A stretch of DNA of 64,000 bases from Meghimatium bilineatum (taxonomy: Eukaryota > Mollusca > Gastropoda > Stylommatophora > Philomycidae). The stretch's first letter is position 1; each line of letters starts with the position of its first letter. The stretch is from contig CM067304.1 in NCBI GenBank assembly GCA_034231615.1, positions 16,295,944 through 16,359,943 of the forward strand. The letters are read 5' to 3'. Under the pieces are notes generated by a model. That model was not told the origin of the DNA and made no database searches. It worked only from the letters and a program-made list of their open reading frames with translations. This document shows positions 51,000-62,411 of this stretch, one piece after another. The position numbers and the translations under genes are program-made.

Positions 51000-52360
51000 C
51001 GGAGGCCGAATATTGGAGATGTAATAATATATAGTAATATGCGGACTGCATAGAAGGATTACATTTTTGTGGGAGGGATAGTGGGTGATAAAAACACCCA
51101 CGAATAGAAATGCGTGGTCAGTCAATATGACAAAATACCTACAAAGGATTGTCTGTGTCTATTTTGGTGTTTCTTAACACAACAACAATATGAATTATCT
51201 CACATGCTACAAGAAACATGGGTACAATGTTAACCAGCGGTCACCACACCCACCGCCGATCGGCGTTAACCTAAACCAGATGTTATAGAGTGCTATCATT
51301 TAAATCTTCCAAGCCACTCTTACACTTGTACAGCTGGAAACCTCACAAAGAGTAATGCTTCCTACTTAAATTTACTTGTATAAACAATTATTCGAAGCAA
51401 AATTGTATTGCCTATATATGTTATCCATGTTTACAAGAAGACCTATCGGACCTTGTATAACTAATACGGATATTATATGTTTGTTGTTGCTGAGAATATT
51501 TCAAACCTGTACGGGATGTTTGTTGTTGTTGTAATAGTCCTTGTCTCGATCGGTCCGTTCTGGTGACTTTGTGTGCACGGTTTGAATGGCTTGATGAAAT
51601 CGCATCTTTTTTGGAGATGCGGTTAGTCAAGTACGGAAGAACTTCCATCATTAATGTGAAGAGGCATGTGTGTATTTATAAAAGTAATATATACATGCTA
51701 CGTGTTATAAAAACTCTCAATAATAGAAGTCGATAAAGAAAATATATAAGAAATTAAATATGTGGTCATCCACTTTCTCAAGATTAGAACCCTCGTTATT
51801 ACCCTAACAAGTGTTACTCATCGTGTGATACATTGTTCTAAAATTTTATCAAATAGATACTACGGCGATCTATGTATTTCAGCAGCATTTATTATCAATG
51901 TTTATTTTCCCTTACTATTTGCTCGTTAAATTTAGTCAAAATATAAAAAAATTACAATAACACAAACATCATGTCATGAGAATTTCATGATATTGTGAAA
52001 TATTTATATATAATCTATCATAAAACTTCTCCACTTGGGAAACCAATCAGATGAAGTAAAGATGTTGAAGAGACAATACTACGTCCACGTTGACCATTTT
52101 TCGGCACAAATATGCAGGTCCATGATCGGTCACCCCTGCTATTCCCTGCTAAAATCCTCTATTGCATGGCTATCTCTTGCTGTCCCCTGTTATAACATGT
52201 CACCCGATATTCTTTCCTGTTATGATATGTCACCCCTGTTCACCCTGATATGATCTGTTACTCCTTGATATTCCGCTACCCTCTGCCATGATCTTCCATC
52301 TCCTGTTATCTCCTGTCAGCCCCTGCTAATTTCTATGAGCAGTATGTTTCGTTTTGAACC
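51000..52360. other. Unrecognised interior of the large element
   Basis: A/T-rich; 52100-52330 is a degenerate pyrimidine-rich array of CACCCCTG..ATTCC-like segments. No gene seen. Confidence 0.5.
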
Positions 52361-52364
52361 ACAT

Positions 52365-52480
52365 GAATCAAAGAAGCCACGGGAACAAGCTTACAAAAAG
52401 CACACAAAAAGACCATCTCCAGAGAACTCTTTACCTTTGACGCTACAAGGCAAACAAAGGCCACCGAATATATATATACA
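52365..52480 (+). mobile_element. LINE 3' scrap with TA tail
   Basis: AAGCCACGGGAACAAGC and AAAAAGACCATCTCCA match 15345-15400 of the GATA-tailed LINE family; ends in (TA)n. Confidence 0.55.
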
Positions 52481-52544
52481 GTATATATATTAATAGCCCG
52501 TGCTTTACTCCTATGACCTGTCGTGAATGGTACATGTCTATGGT

Positions 52545-52806
52545 CAGCTATAATCTGCTACAGGTCCATGACCTGCTGTGATATATTTGTTACAGGTTCT
52601 TGACCTGCTGTGATATATTTGTTACAGGTTCTTGACCTGCTGTGATATATTTGTTACAGGTTCTTGACCTGCTGTGATATATTTGTTACAGGTTCATGAC
52701 CTGCTGTGATATATTTGTTACAGGTTCTTGACCTGCTGTGATATATTTGTTACAGGTTCTTGACCTGCTGTGATATATTTGTTACAGGTTCTTGACCTGC
52801 TACGCT
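52545..52806. repeat. 32-bp minisatellite with palindromic core
   Basis: Eight units of 32 bp, each with CAGGTTCTTGACCTG, an imperfect palindrome, then CTGTGATATATTTG. Confidence 0.93.
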
Positions 52807-52809
52807 CTC

Positions 52810-53635
52810 TTTTGTCCTGTAACAGATCAAAGTCCGAGTATGACCCGCGAGGTTGAAGTTTAAAGGTTGAAGGGATGCAGATGTGAATTCCTTCTCTCAT
52901 TCCAATTATACAGATTTATGGACATAAAACACGTATATTGTCAGCGTACAACAGAATATACCGCGACAGACGTATACAGATACATATTCAGACACAATAA
53001 ATAGACACAAACATGTCGATATGTCCATGACTACATAGCATTACGTTACGTAAGAACCCAACACAGACGGAACAAAATTGACAAACACAATGTACACAGT
53101 TTACATGCGTTTATTGATACAGCATTCACATATTTATTTTTTAACGAATAAAATAAGACAAGAAAAATAAGTTCGTGTGACATTAATCTTCTTGCTGTCT
53201 GATCTGAAGACTACTTATCATTTTACACAGGATGAAACTTTAGAAGAATCATATTATGCCCTTTCTGTCTCTTGCTTGGGTATAGATACGATCTGTTCAC
53301 CAACTATTGGAATGGTAGATATATTATAATCATTAACATAAGCGAGCTCTATGTTTCCACTGGATACTGTGTCTCATAATGCCACATCAGGAGCAGCATA
53401 CGAGGCGAATGTTTGGATGAAATCGACTATGTGTGTTCCAGTATACATATCTGTGGCTGGCACATATACTTAAACTATGAAATTCATTCAAAACATCTCG
53501 ATGTTGAATTAGATGTACAAGTTCTTGTCGAGTTATATATTGCAGACATATATTTTTTTAACAAAAATGACTTAGAGCTCGACACAGTAGTGATGGTCTA
53601 GAATAATAGGCATTAAAATATCTCAAATTGTTGTA
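52810..53635. other. Unrecognised A/T-rich sequence
   Basis: No gene, RNA or repeat recognised; a 62-codon frame at 53413 has no recognisable motif. Confidence 0.45.
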
Positions 53636-53639
53636 CAAT

Positions 53640-54700
53640 TTGCATTCTTTGTCGTTTTTCTAGACGACGAACCACACTTTCCATAAGATTTCTAAGTTTC
53701 TAAATAAATTTCTGACAATTTTCTAAATTTTAATGTCTTAACAGCTCACATTTTCTACCAAGAAGTCTCATATTTGCATATTTCCATCTGTCAAAGTTCA
53801 CCTTTTGTTATTTTTCTAGACCATAAACCATACTTTTCAACATATTTCTAATTTTCGAGTACGTTGTCTCTTTTCTAACTTTTTATGTCATAGGAATTCA
53901 CTCTTCTCTGCCAGCATGTGTCATATTGGTATATTTCCATCTGTCAACACTATTTGTCGCTTTTCTAAACGATCAGCCACACTTTGTATCACCTTTTCAA
54001 GTTTTATAATTCAGTTTTTGTCATATTTCTAAGTTTTCATGTCACAAGAACTCACTTTTAACTAACAGTATGCGTCATATTGGCATGTTTCCATTTGTCA
54101 AACTTCACGTTTTAACTATTTATTTTCTAGACTTTTAACCATACATTTCAAGATATTTTTAAGTTTTCAAAAATACTGTTTGTCTAATTTCTAACTTTTC
54201 ATGTCATGTCAACTACCCTTCTCTATCAACATATCTGATATTGGTATGTTTCCAGGTGTCAAGCATCATTCTTTGTGACTGTTCTAAACTATGAATCTCA
54301 ATTTTTTATAACATTTCTAATATTTATGTCATACAATAACACATTTCAACACTTCCTCATTAACTACATAACTCATTTTGACGTTTTTCTATTTGTGGAA
54401 CGTCATTGTTTATCGCATTTCACAACACTCCAAGAGGATTTTAAAAATTAATTTTCATATGATAATAGTCAATGTTTGTCTCTTTTCTATACGTACATGT
54501 TACTCACTACTTTTCTCTACCAACGTGCCCATATTTAAATGTGTCAAACTTTATATTTTTTTAGTCAGTTCTCTAAATAATATCATACCAAATCACATTT
54601 CAACACTTTCTCAATAGCTTCATAAGTCATATTGACACGTTTCTATATGTATGGAACTTCATTTATAAAATTGTTTTTCTTAACTGTCAGATCCGCATAC
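53640..54700. repeat. Degenerate satellite, period about 156 bp
   Basis: Recurring TTTTTCTAGAC (53658, 53814, 53963, 54125, 54282), each followed by AACCATACTTTTCA-, TTTCTAAGTTTT-, TTCATGTCAT- and TGTCATATTGG-like blocks. Spacings 156, 149, 162, 157. Two more units at 57390-57745. Confidence 0.75.
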
Positions 54701-55815
54701 ACCGCTGTTCGATATGATCAAATTCAATGTTTGTCCCTTTTCTATACTTACATGTTCACATTTCACGATGATTTTAATACCTAGGAAATCTGCACAACAT
54801 CGGATTCTTCATCTTGATAGTACACATGAACAAGTGCAACGCGGGTCCCTCTAGTGCTAAGGATCATCGCGAAATTAAGAATAACACTAAAATGTATTCT
54901 TTACGTCTAAAGAAAGGGAGACATGACGATATGTAGGGCTTTGTACCTAGCCCAATCTGTCCCCTTCATTGGCGTGAGACTACCAAGTTTTTTTATGCGC
55001 TTGTCTGTATCACATATATTCACACGTGTGGTCTAAGTGAACGATGGTGCCAACTTGTGCAAGTGGATGACCACCTATTTAATGTATATTGTCTTTAGCT
55101 TAACCATTTCGATTATATATATATTGCTTTTAGAAACACACACAGGCATCCCCACATTAGTGATGGTCCAGAATAGTATGCATTACTCTTTGTAAGGTTT
55201 CCATCTGTACACAGAAATATTTCATATAGGCCTGTGTGGCCTACACGCAGGTCAACATGTAAGAGTGGTTTTTGAGATTTAATTGATATCACTGTATAAT
55301 ATCTTGTTTATGGTAACGCCGGTCAGCGGCGAGTGTGGTCATCTCTAGTTAACCTTTTACACAAGTTTCTTGTAGCATGTGAGAAAATTCATAAAATTCG
55401 TTGTGTTTAGAAACACCAACAATAGGTATAGGCAATCCTTTGTGGGTATTTTTGTCATATTGGTGGAAAGCGTATTTCTATTAGTGTTTTTAACACCGAC
55501 TTCCCCTCCCACCACATGTTATCCTTCTATGCAACGCGCCGGGGTGTGGAGGGGGGGGGGGTGACTCCGATATCCGGTCTCGAATGCATGCTAACGGCAG
55601 CCGTCCATCGATACGCGCTCCTCGGTAGCCTGTTCCGATGTCCGGCCTCGAGATATAGACCGAGCCCTCTCCTCTCGCTGTCCCGCTGAGTGCTGTGAGC
55701 AGTCCTGCTGTATCTATAGTTTATTTAGACGCCATAACCTGACACATGCCTTCATGTTAGGTGCAGAACATACGCTACTAGTAATGTGTAAAGAAATTAG
55801 AATATCTGGGACCAA
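54701..55815. other. Mixed unrecognised sequence with a G/C-rich patch
   Basis: 55480-55700 is clearly G/C-richer than its surroundings, with a poly-G run (55550-55560) and repeated CCGATRTCCGG-CTCGA segments. Origin unknown; no frame or RNA recognised. Confidence 0.4.
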
Positions 55816-55819
55816 AAAA

Positions 55820-56235
55820 AACAATTTCTGAGATTGTTCAGTTGAGATTAGAAGATTCGCAAATGCAACACTCAAATTAACACAAATGAAAATGTTTTCG
55901 ACAAAGTAGTAATAACAACATTAAAGAAACTCTTAATTAAGATCATGTGTTTTCCCAGTGTCAACATAGAGATACAAGACTTTAAACAAGACAATATCCA
56001 GAAGTATAAATTCATTTTAAATGCAATGCTACAGAAAGATCATACGAATATCATGGACAGAGAAACAGAAGTACCTTAAAATTTCGAAATTACTGAAACT
56101 AAATGAAGGGTGGCTACTAAGTACCAACATAAGAAGGAAGCTGCAGTATTTTTGACACTTAAAGAGACATAATGGTATAGAGAAGCTGATTCTGGACGGT
56201 AAAGAGCTAGGCGAGAGAAAAAAGAGGAAGATTTC
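55820..56235 (+). mobile_element. LINE C-terminal fragment
   Basis: Broken frames with CYRKIIRISWTEK-like (ATCATGGACAGAG), then IRRKLQYF and RHNGIEKLILDGK, the conserved FGHLKRH..GIEK region of a third LINE family. Confidence 0.65.
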
Positions 56236-56257
56236 GAAGACAATAGACTAACGCCAT

Positions 56258-56625
56258 TTAAGAATATCTGAACATGTCTAAGACCAACGAAAGCCTGCTT
56301 GCCTGGAATAGAGAGGTGTTCAGAGTATCCACCATGAGGACAACGTCCTGGAAGTAATTTGTCACTGAATATATGTCTAAATAACGTATATTGGGTTCAC
56401 ACACAAATACTGAAAATGGTAAAAAAATAAATATTCTAAGGCACCCCGCGGAGCTTAAAAAATTTCTCAATTTTTACTTTAAAATCAAATAAAGCTCATA
56501 AAAAATGTATGAACCTGTTTAAGGTCAATGCAAGCCTGCTGGTCCGGGATAGTGAGACGTTCAGAGTTTTCACGATGATGACGACGTTCTGGAAATAATG
56601 TGTCACTTGGTATATGTCTACATAA
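56258..56625. repeat. Imperfect direct repeat of about 250 bp
   Basis: 56263-56400 and 56513-56645 share GAACATGTCTAAG/GAACCTGTTTAAGG, AAGCCTGCT and GACAACGTCCTGGAAGTAAT-like blocks. Confidence 0.6.
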
Positions 56626-56840
56626 CTTATAACTTATATTGAGAGTACACTTAAACTTATAACTTATATTGAGAGTATACTTAAACTTATAACTTATATT
56701 GAGAGTACACTTAAACTTATAACTTATATTGAGAGTACACTTAAACTTATAACTTATATTGAGAGTACACTTAAACTTATAACTTATATTGAGAGTACAC
56801 TTAAACTTATAACTTATATTGAGAGTACACTTAAACTTAT
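56625..56840. repeat. 30-bp minisatellite
   Basis: Seven units with ACTTATAACTTATATTGAGA and GTACACTTAA. Confidence 0.93.
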
Positions 56841-57307
56841 ATCTACAAGACTACCAGAAATTCTCTAGAAGCAGCGCTTTAAACAATTTCACAAAGTTTC
56901 ACTTTAAATATCCAGTAAACCTCAGAAAAAACTATTTGTTTTTAGCAAAGTTAACACATAAAACCCCTTTTAAAATTAAAGAAAAAAAGCAATCAAAATA
57001 TAATAATTTCATTATCCTACAAAACTCTATACATACAATCACTTTAAAAATTATAAAAAATATAAAAAATTAAAATTTCATCATCAGACATAACTTAACA
57101 CATAAAATTATTGTCAAAATAAAATAAAAATATGCATAAATGCAAAATTAAAAATTGCATGAGAGAAAACCTATCACATTTCAAAATGTATCACAAAACA
57201 TATCACTCTTTCAAAATTGAAAAAAAACTTCAAAGAAATAACAATTCAAAATATCATCCTACAAAACGTACATAAAATCACTTCCAAAATTTCAAAAACC
57301 CTTCAAA
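56841..57307. other. Very A/T-rich sequence
   Basis: Poly-A-rich with CAAAATTTCAAAA-like segments; no gene seen. Confidence 0.5.
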
Positions 57308-57378
57308 AGTCGTAGAGGATTGACTTCCTTGTACTCGATTTCCTATTTGTTCCCCGTCACTATTATTGACTCGGCATT
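57308..57378 (-). mobile_element. SINE family A, 5'-truncated copy
   Basis: AGTCGTAGAGGATTGACTTC and following bases are the reverse complement of the SINE-A 3' end (compare 62600-62634). Confidence 0.6.
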
Positions 57379-57389
57379 ATAAAAACTCC

Positions 57390-57745
57390 AATTGTTGTAC
57401 GATATGCATTCTTTGTTGCTTCTGTATGATGTTGAATCACAATTTCCACGACATTTATAAGTTTATAAATCCATTTTTGTCAGTTTTCTAAGTTTTCATG
57501 TCATAACAACGCACATTTTTCTACTAACTAGTAACATATTGGCATATTTAAATCTGTTAATCTTCACCTGTTGTTATTTTTCTAGATGATGAAACATACT
57601 TTTCAACACATTTTGAAGTATTTAAGTACATAATTTTTTTTTTCTAACTTTCATGTCATAGCAATTCAATCTTCTCTACCATCATGACTCTTATTGGTAT
57701 TTTTCCATGTGTCAAACATTACTATTTGTCACTTTTCTAGACTAG
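57390..57745. repeat. Satellite, period about 156 bp, second block
   Basis: Two units continuing the family of 53640-54700 (ATGCATTCTTTGT, TTTTCATGTCATAACAA, TTTTTCTAGATGATG). Confidence 0.7.
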
Positions 57746-57746
57746 C

Positions 57747-57943
57747 AGTCGTAGAGGATTGACTTCACTGTACTCTATTTCCCATATGTACTCTGCCACT
57801 AAAAACGTTGCGGCGCCCCTCATGCCGAGAGTACCACTCATAGCACGTAACTCCGTAGCTTCAAGAGATAATCCGCAGGGAATTCCGAAAAAATACACCG
57901 AAAAAATTCGAATAGCTTAACCAATACACTAAGGAGATCCCCC
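57747..57943 (-). mobile_element. SINE family A, near full length
   Basis: Minus strand: GGGGGATCTCCTTAGTGTAT with A box TAGTGTATTGGTTAAGC, shortened B-box region (ATTCGAAT), body TGCGGATTATCTCTTGAAGC and ACTCCGTAGC complement, 3' end CAATCCTCTACGACT. Matches 62412-62634. Confidence 0.75.
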
Positions 57944-57949
57944 GAATTA

Positions 57950-58557
57950 AAAAAACTAATCCAAATATTATCATCTAAAATAGTATCAAATTATATTATC
58001 ATTGTAAAACTTAACATATAAAAATCACGTATTAGTCTAGAAATAAAGCGGATGTGTTATTATAGAAGCGTTAGTACAATTTCTAGAACACCAAACCTGC
58101 GGCCATGTGATGTTACTCAATTGTCAGTGGATTGGGACTTTTAATGGCGCTATGCGATAAGCCGATACATTCTGCTAGCCAGTGACCACCGTACTGGTGG
58201 GGGAAGGGCATGTGTTAGACTGAGTCTTTTAATGACTAGGCATGATACTGGATTTACACGATGACCACGTAATTAACCTCATCCATCCGCCATGTCTGAC
58301 ATTATGAAACACGAAAAAAAAGTTCGAAATTTTTAAACATGACATACAAGGATACAACAATGCTATCCTTAAAACCGTAAAAAAATAATTGAAAGATCCA
58401 GCAACTCGGGCTGCATCAATTATCCCCACCTTAAAAATGTCATCATGGAACAAGATGTCATGTTGGACATTGTCGGCCCGGCCGCGAATGGTCATTCCAG
58501 CATCCATCTAGGTCCCTGACTATGGGGCCGCATTATGTAAACGATATTTATCACTAC
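57950..58557 (-). repeat. Right terminal inverted repeat of the 9.87-kb element
   Basis: Reverse complement of the left arm without its minisatellites; ends CGATATTTATCACTAC at 58557. Confidence 0.75.
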
Positions 58558-58572
58558 TGTTGACATTGACAG

Positions 58573-58677
58573 TCATGCACGAAACGGAACGAAAATTGCG
58601 AATCAATATTCAAGTTTTGCTGCGGTGCTGATACTTGTAAGCATGATTTCAATAATGATGGGAAAAAATGTTTCTAG
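58573..58677 (+). CDS. ICK4 exon 2: mature cystine-knot-like peptide (diverged)
   Basis: Terminal exon after AG at 58571-58572; 34 codons, TAG at 58675-58677. Cysteine spacing is C-X6-C-X6-CC-X4-C-X10-C followed by Phe-stop. Apart from the cysteines, the leading Ser and the Gly after the CC pair, little of ICK1-3 is retained, yet the frame is intact, so selection on the scaffold is likely. Oddity: the 9.87-kb inverted-repeat element ends at 58557 and its 8-bp target duplication at 58565, so the ancestral pyrimidine tract upstream of the acceptor now lies at 48.67 kb and the acceptor must rely on element sequence. Splicing efficiency is therefore uncertain. A conserved ATTAAA lies at 58752-58757, 75 bp after the stop. 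Confidence 0.75.
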   Translation, partial: SCTKRNENCESIFKFCCGADTCKHDFNNDGKKCF

Positions 58678-59119
58678 CGAACCTATAGGAAAAGGTTTGT
58701 CCTGTGATTGTAGATTGAGTGTAATTACTGTTAATTTTCCTCCATATCCATATTAAAGATTTCCTTTCAAAAAAGGTCACCAGAATCCAAAACACATTCA
58801 ACAGCCTTGTTGTTTCTTCGAGGACTCGAGGACTCAAATATGCTCCCAAATAGACAGATCTGGAAGTAAGGCTGTGGGTAATCGTGAGCAGCTCTTGCAG
58901 ACGACGGAATTCATGGAGACAACTCACATGTCTGCATAGACTTGTGAGCATAGCAAAGTTAACGCAGAAAACATATTACAAGACATTGCACCTTATTGAA
59001 AACTTTGCTTGTATGTAGAGGAGAGATAGAGAGAGAGTGTGTGTGAGAGATAGAGAGGAGAATCCATAAAGAGGGAGGTAGGCACAGATAAAAGTGGAAG
59101 GGAACTATCATAAGATGGA
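58678..59119. other. ICK4 3' flank
   Basis: Diverged version of 6344-6380 plus 7150-7500 with a single degenerate 33-bp motif and ATTAAA at 58752-58757; a (GAGA/GTGT) microsatellite at 59024-59060. Confidence 0.6.
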
Positions 59120-60747
59120 CATGAGACAGTCTGTTAGAATATGCCCCTTAGGCAAGAGATACAGTCTGTGAGAATATACCACCAAGGAAAGGGATATGGT
59201 CTGTGAGAATATGCCCCCTAGGCAAGAGACACAGTCTGTGAGAATATACCACCAAGGAAAGGATATGGTCTGTGAGAATATGCCCCCTAGGCAAGAGACA
59301 CAGTCTGTGAGAATATACCACCAAGGAAAGGGATATGGTCTGTGAGAATATGCCCCCTAGGCAAGAGACACAGTCTGTGAGAATATACCACCAAGGAAAG
59401 GATATGGTCTGTGAGAATATGCCCCCTAGGCAAGAGACACAGTCTGTGAGAATATACCACCAAGGAAAGGGATATGGTCTGTGAGAATATGCCCCCTAGG
59501 CAAGAGACACAGTCTGTGAGAATATACCACTAAGGAAAGGGATATGGTCTCTGAGAATATGCCCCCTAGGCAAGAGACACAGTCTGTGAGAATATACCAC
59601 CAAGGAAAGGGATATGGTCTCTGAGAATATGCCCCCTAGGCAAGAGACACAGTCTGTGAGAATATACCACCAAGGAAAGGGATATGGTCTGTGAGAATAT
59701 GCCCCCTAGGCAAGAGACACAGTCTGTGAGAATATACCACCAAGGAAAGGGATATGGTCTGTGAGAATATGCCCCCTAGGCAAGAGACACAGTCTGTGAG
59801 AATATACCACTAAGGAAAGGGATATGGTCTCTGAGAATATGCCCCCTAGGCAAGAGACACAGTCTGTGAGAATATACCACCAAGGAAAGGGATATGGTCT
59901 CTGAGAATATGCCCCCTAGGCAAGAGACACAGTCTGTGAGAATATACCACCAAGGAAAGGGATATGGTCTGTGAGAATATGCCCCCTAGGCAAGAGATAC
60001 AGTCTGTGAGAATATACCACCAAGGAAAGGGATATGGTCTGTGAGAATATGCCCCCTAGGCAAGAGATACAGTCTGTGAGAATATATCACCAAGGAAAGG
60101 GATATGGTCGGTGAGAATATGACCCCTAGGCAAGAGATACAGTCTGTGAGAATATATCACCAAGGAAAGGGATATGGTCTTTGAGAATATGCCCCCTAGG
60201 CAAGAGATACAGTCTGTGAGAATATACCACCAAGGAAAGGGATATGGTCTGTGAGAATATGCCCCCTAGGCAAGAGATACAGTCTGTGAGAATATATCAC
60301 CAAGGAAAGGGATATGGTCTGTGAGAATATGCCCCCTAGGCAAGAGATACAGTCTGTGAGAATATATCACCAAGGAAAGGGATATGGTCTGTGAGAATAT
60401 GCCCCCTAGGCAAGAGATAGAGTCTGTGAGAATATACCACCAAGGAAAGGGATATGGTCTGTGAGAATATGCCCCCTAGGCAAGAGATAGAGTCTGTGAG
60501 AATATACCACCAAGGAAAGGGATATGGTCTGTGAGAATATGCCCCCTAGGCAAGAGATACAGTCTGTGAGAAATTACCACCAAGGAAAGGGATATGGTCT
60601 GTGAGAATATGCCCCCTAGGCAAGAGATACAGTCTGTGAGAATATACCACCAAGCAAAGGGATATGGTCTGTGAGAATATGCCCCCTAGGCAAGAGATAC
60701 AGTCTGTGAGAATATACCACCAAGGAAAGGGATATGGTCTGTGAGAA
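59120..60747. repeat. 70-bp minisatellite, about 23 units
   Basis: Each unit has two related halves: GTCTGTGAGAATATACCACC and GTCTGTGAGAATATGCCCCC with AAGGAAAGGGATAT and TAGGCAAGAGAYAC. The seed motif occurs once in the other units (7504, 22279, 36842). Slight left-right variant drift (GACAC left, GATAC right). Confidence 0.95.
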
Positions 60748-61340
60748 AACTTCTTGACTGGATCGTGTGAGGAAGAAGATCGTGAAGGTAACAGAAACAA
60801 TTAGAGAACATGATGATGACGATGATTGGACAACAAGGGAGTATGAGCTTCTCACTCTTGTATCATCTTCCATGAAGCATCTTTGTCTTCGTTCTCAAAC
60901 TCCTTTAGATTAGCAGGATGTTGTCCAGAAAATGGAATGTATTGTGTCATTTTCTACATTTTAGACGTAATATCTTCACCTTTCGGTCACAACATTGCCC
61001 ACATTGACTCTTCACGGGATATTACAACTAACTTCTGTCCAAAACCTTGTTAGTCGTCTTCCACTATAAGTGTAGGATGCAACGTTGTCGATGGCAACTT
61101 TCAAGGCAAGGACAACACATGGTCGAAAAAATAAAGTATTAATGTCAATTTTTCTGCGTTCGTTCTCGAAGTCCTGCAGATTAGCAAGATGTGGCCAAGA
61201 AAACCTTTGCAATGGTTTATTGCTTGAATACAATATCCTCGCATTTTAGCCTGGAACATCCGATTTCAGCTTCCATATTCTAAACAATGTAGAAAATAAC
61301 TCCTATGTTTTTAGAAGCAATACTATATATAAATGCTAGA
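60748..61340. other. Diverged unit sequence downstream of ICK4
   Basis: Homologous to 7600-8240, including the minus-strand TTTGAGAACGAA-type repeats. No gene recognised. Confidence 0.5.
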
Positions 61341-61353
61341 TACAGATATAATC

Positions 61354-61556
61354 ATGAAAGAAAGCAATATCTTTGCCGGTGCATGATGCTATTGACAGAG
61401 TTACAAAGAAAGCAATATCTTTGCCGGTGCTTGATGTCATTGACAGAGTTGCAATGAATGCAATATCTTTGTCGGTTCATGATGTCATTGACAGAGTTGC
61501 AATGAATGCAATATCTTTGTCGGTTCATGATGTCATTGACAGAGTTACAAAGAATG
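61354..61556. repeat. 48-bp minisatellite
   Basis: Four units with GCAATATCTTTGYCGGTKCA and GATGTCATTGACAGAGTT; single copy in other units (near 8253). Confidence 0.92.
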
Positions 61557-61904
61557 GGGAATGATATCAATCTCTTGTTATGTTCCGAATATTAACTCCA
61601 GGTACTCTTCTCAATGTTGGAAGACGTAAGTCAATAGTACTTTTGTAAAACACAAGGTACATCAGAAATACAATGCAAACACAGACTGTTGTGTACTGGT
61701 ATGAACAAATACAGATAGCATTATACACGACAGTTTCAACGTTTCAACCTTAAGTAATTTATCAAGAAAATACATGACAAACAGTCAACACATAGTAAAA
61801 ACATTTAAAGTGAAAGTAAATATAAAGGTAAGTCCCATTGCAGCAACATGCCGTCGTGGGTGAGGATAACATTTTATGTAGTAAGTTGAATCAACTATTA
61901 AGTG

Positions 61905-62105
61905 GAGTGGCCAGTTCCCTTTCTTTCCTTCCTTAACTCATGCGTCAGGCACTCATTTGCAGATGAGTTGACTAGAGGAGTGGTCGTGTGATGCGAGAAT
62001 AACTACTCGGATTTTTGTGTGTGTCCGTACATGGTTTCGAATCTAGCACACTGTAACCTAGTGATATCAAACAAGCTCACTAACAACTAGGCTACCTCTC
62101 TACTC
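61905..62105 (-). mobile_element. SINE family B, with tRNA-like head
   Basis: Minus strand: A box-like TAGCCTAGTTGTTAGTGAG (62077-62095 complement) and B box-like AGATTCGAAACC (62033-62044 complement), then CGACCACTCCTC and TGACGCATGAGTTAAGG body shared with 4729-4905. Precise 3' end not determined. Confidence 0.65.
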
Positions 62106-62411
62106 AAGACACTATCACAAATTTATTAATTGGCAGACACTTAACAGCAGGTAACAATGACGTATGTATACCCAAGTATTGCCATAGACATGCATTTAAA
62201 CAAAAAACAATACAAAGAATGAGAACGAAATAAAACAACTATGCATGAAAACAACATGAATGACAACACAACAAGACCACCACCACCTAAACCTAAATAA
62301 ATTAATGATCTGTAGGCAGACCATATGGCTAATGGCTACCATACTGCAATAGATATCGATTTTCTAGGGAGTACTTCGCTCTATTGTCAATTGTGCGTGA
62401 TTTTATTGCAG

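Larger units (their letters stand above)
48688..58557. mobile_element. 9.87-kb element with long terminal inverted repeats
   Basis: Ends are inverted copies beginning GTAGTGRTAAATATCG. Flanked by TGTTAGCA (48680-48687) and TGTTGACA (58558-58565), each one base from TGTTAACA, the sequence at this place in ICK1 (6218-6225): an 8-bp target duplication. Homologous arms span at least 48688-49880 and 57950-58557. The interior holds LINE scraps, a hAT-type MITE, SINEs, satellite and minisatellites but no intact transposase frame. A large non-autonomous foldback or Mutator-like element fits; two separate insertions later forming a composite is the alternative. Confidence 0.7.

Noticed and set aside
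59120-60747. CRISPR-like array
   Set aside because: No unique spacers; units are contiguous 70-bp tandem repeats in animal DNA.
62030-62105. Functional tRNA gene on the minus strand
   Set aside because: Degenerate arms and shared SINE body with 4729-4905.
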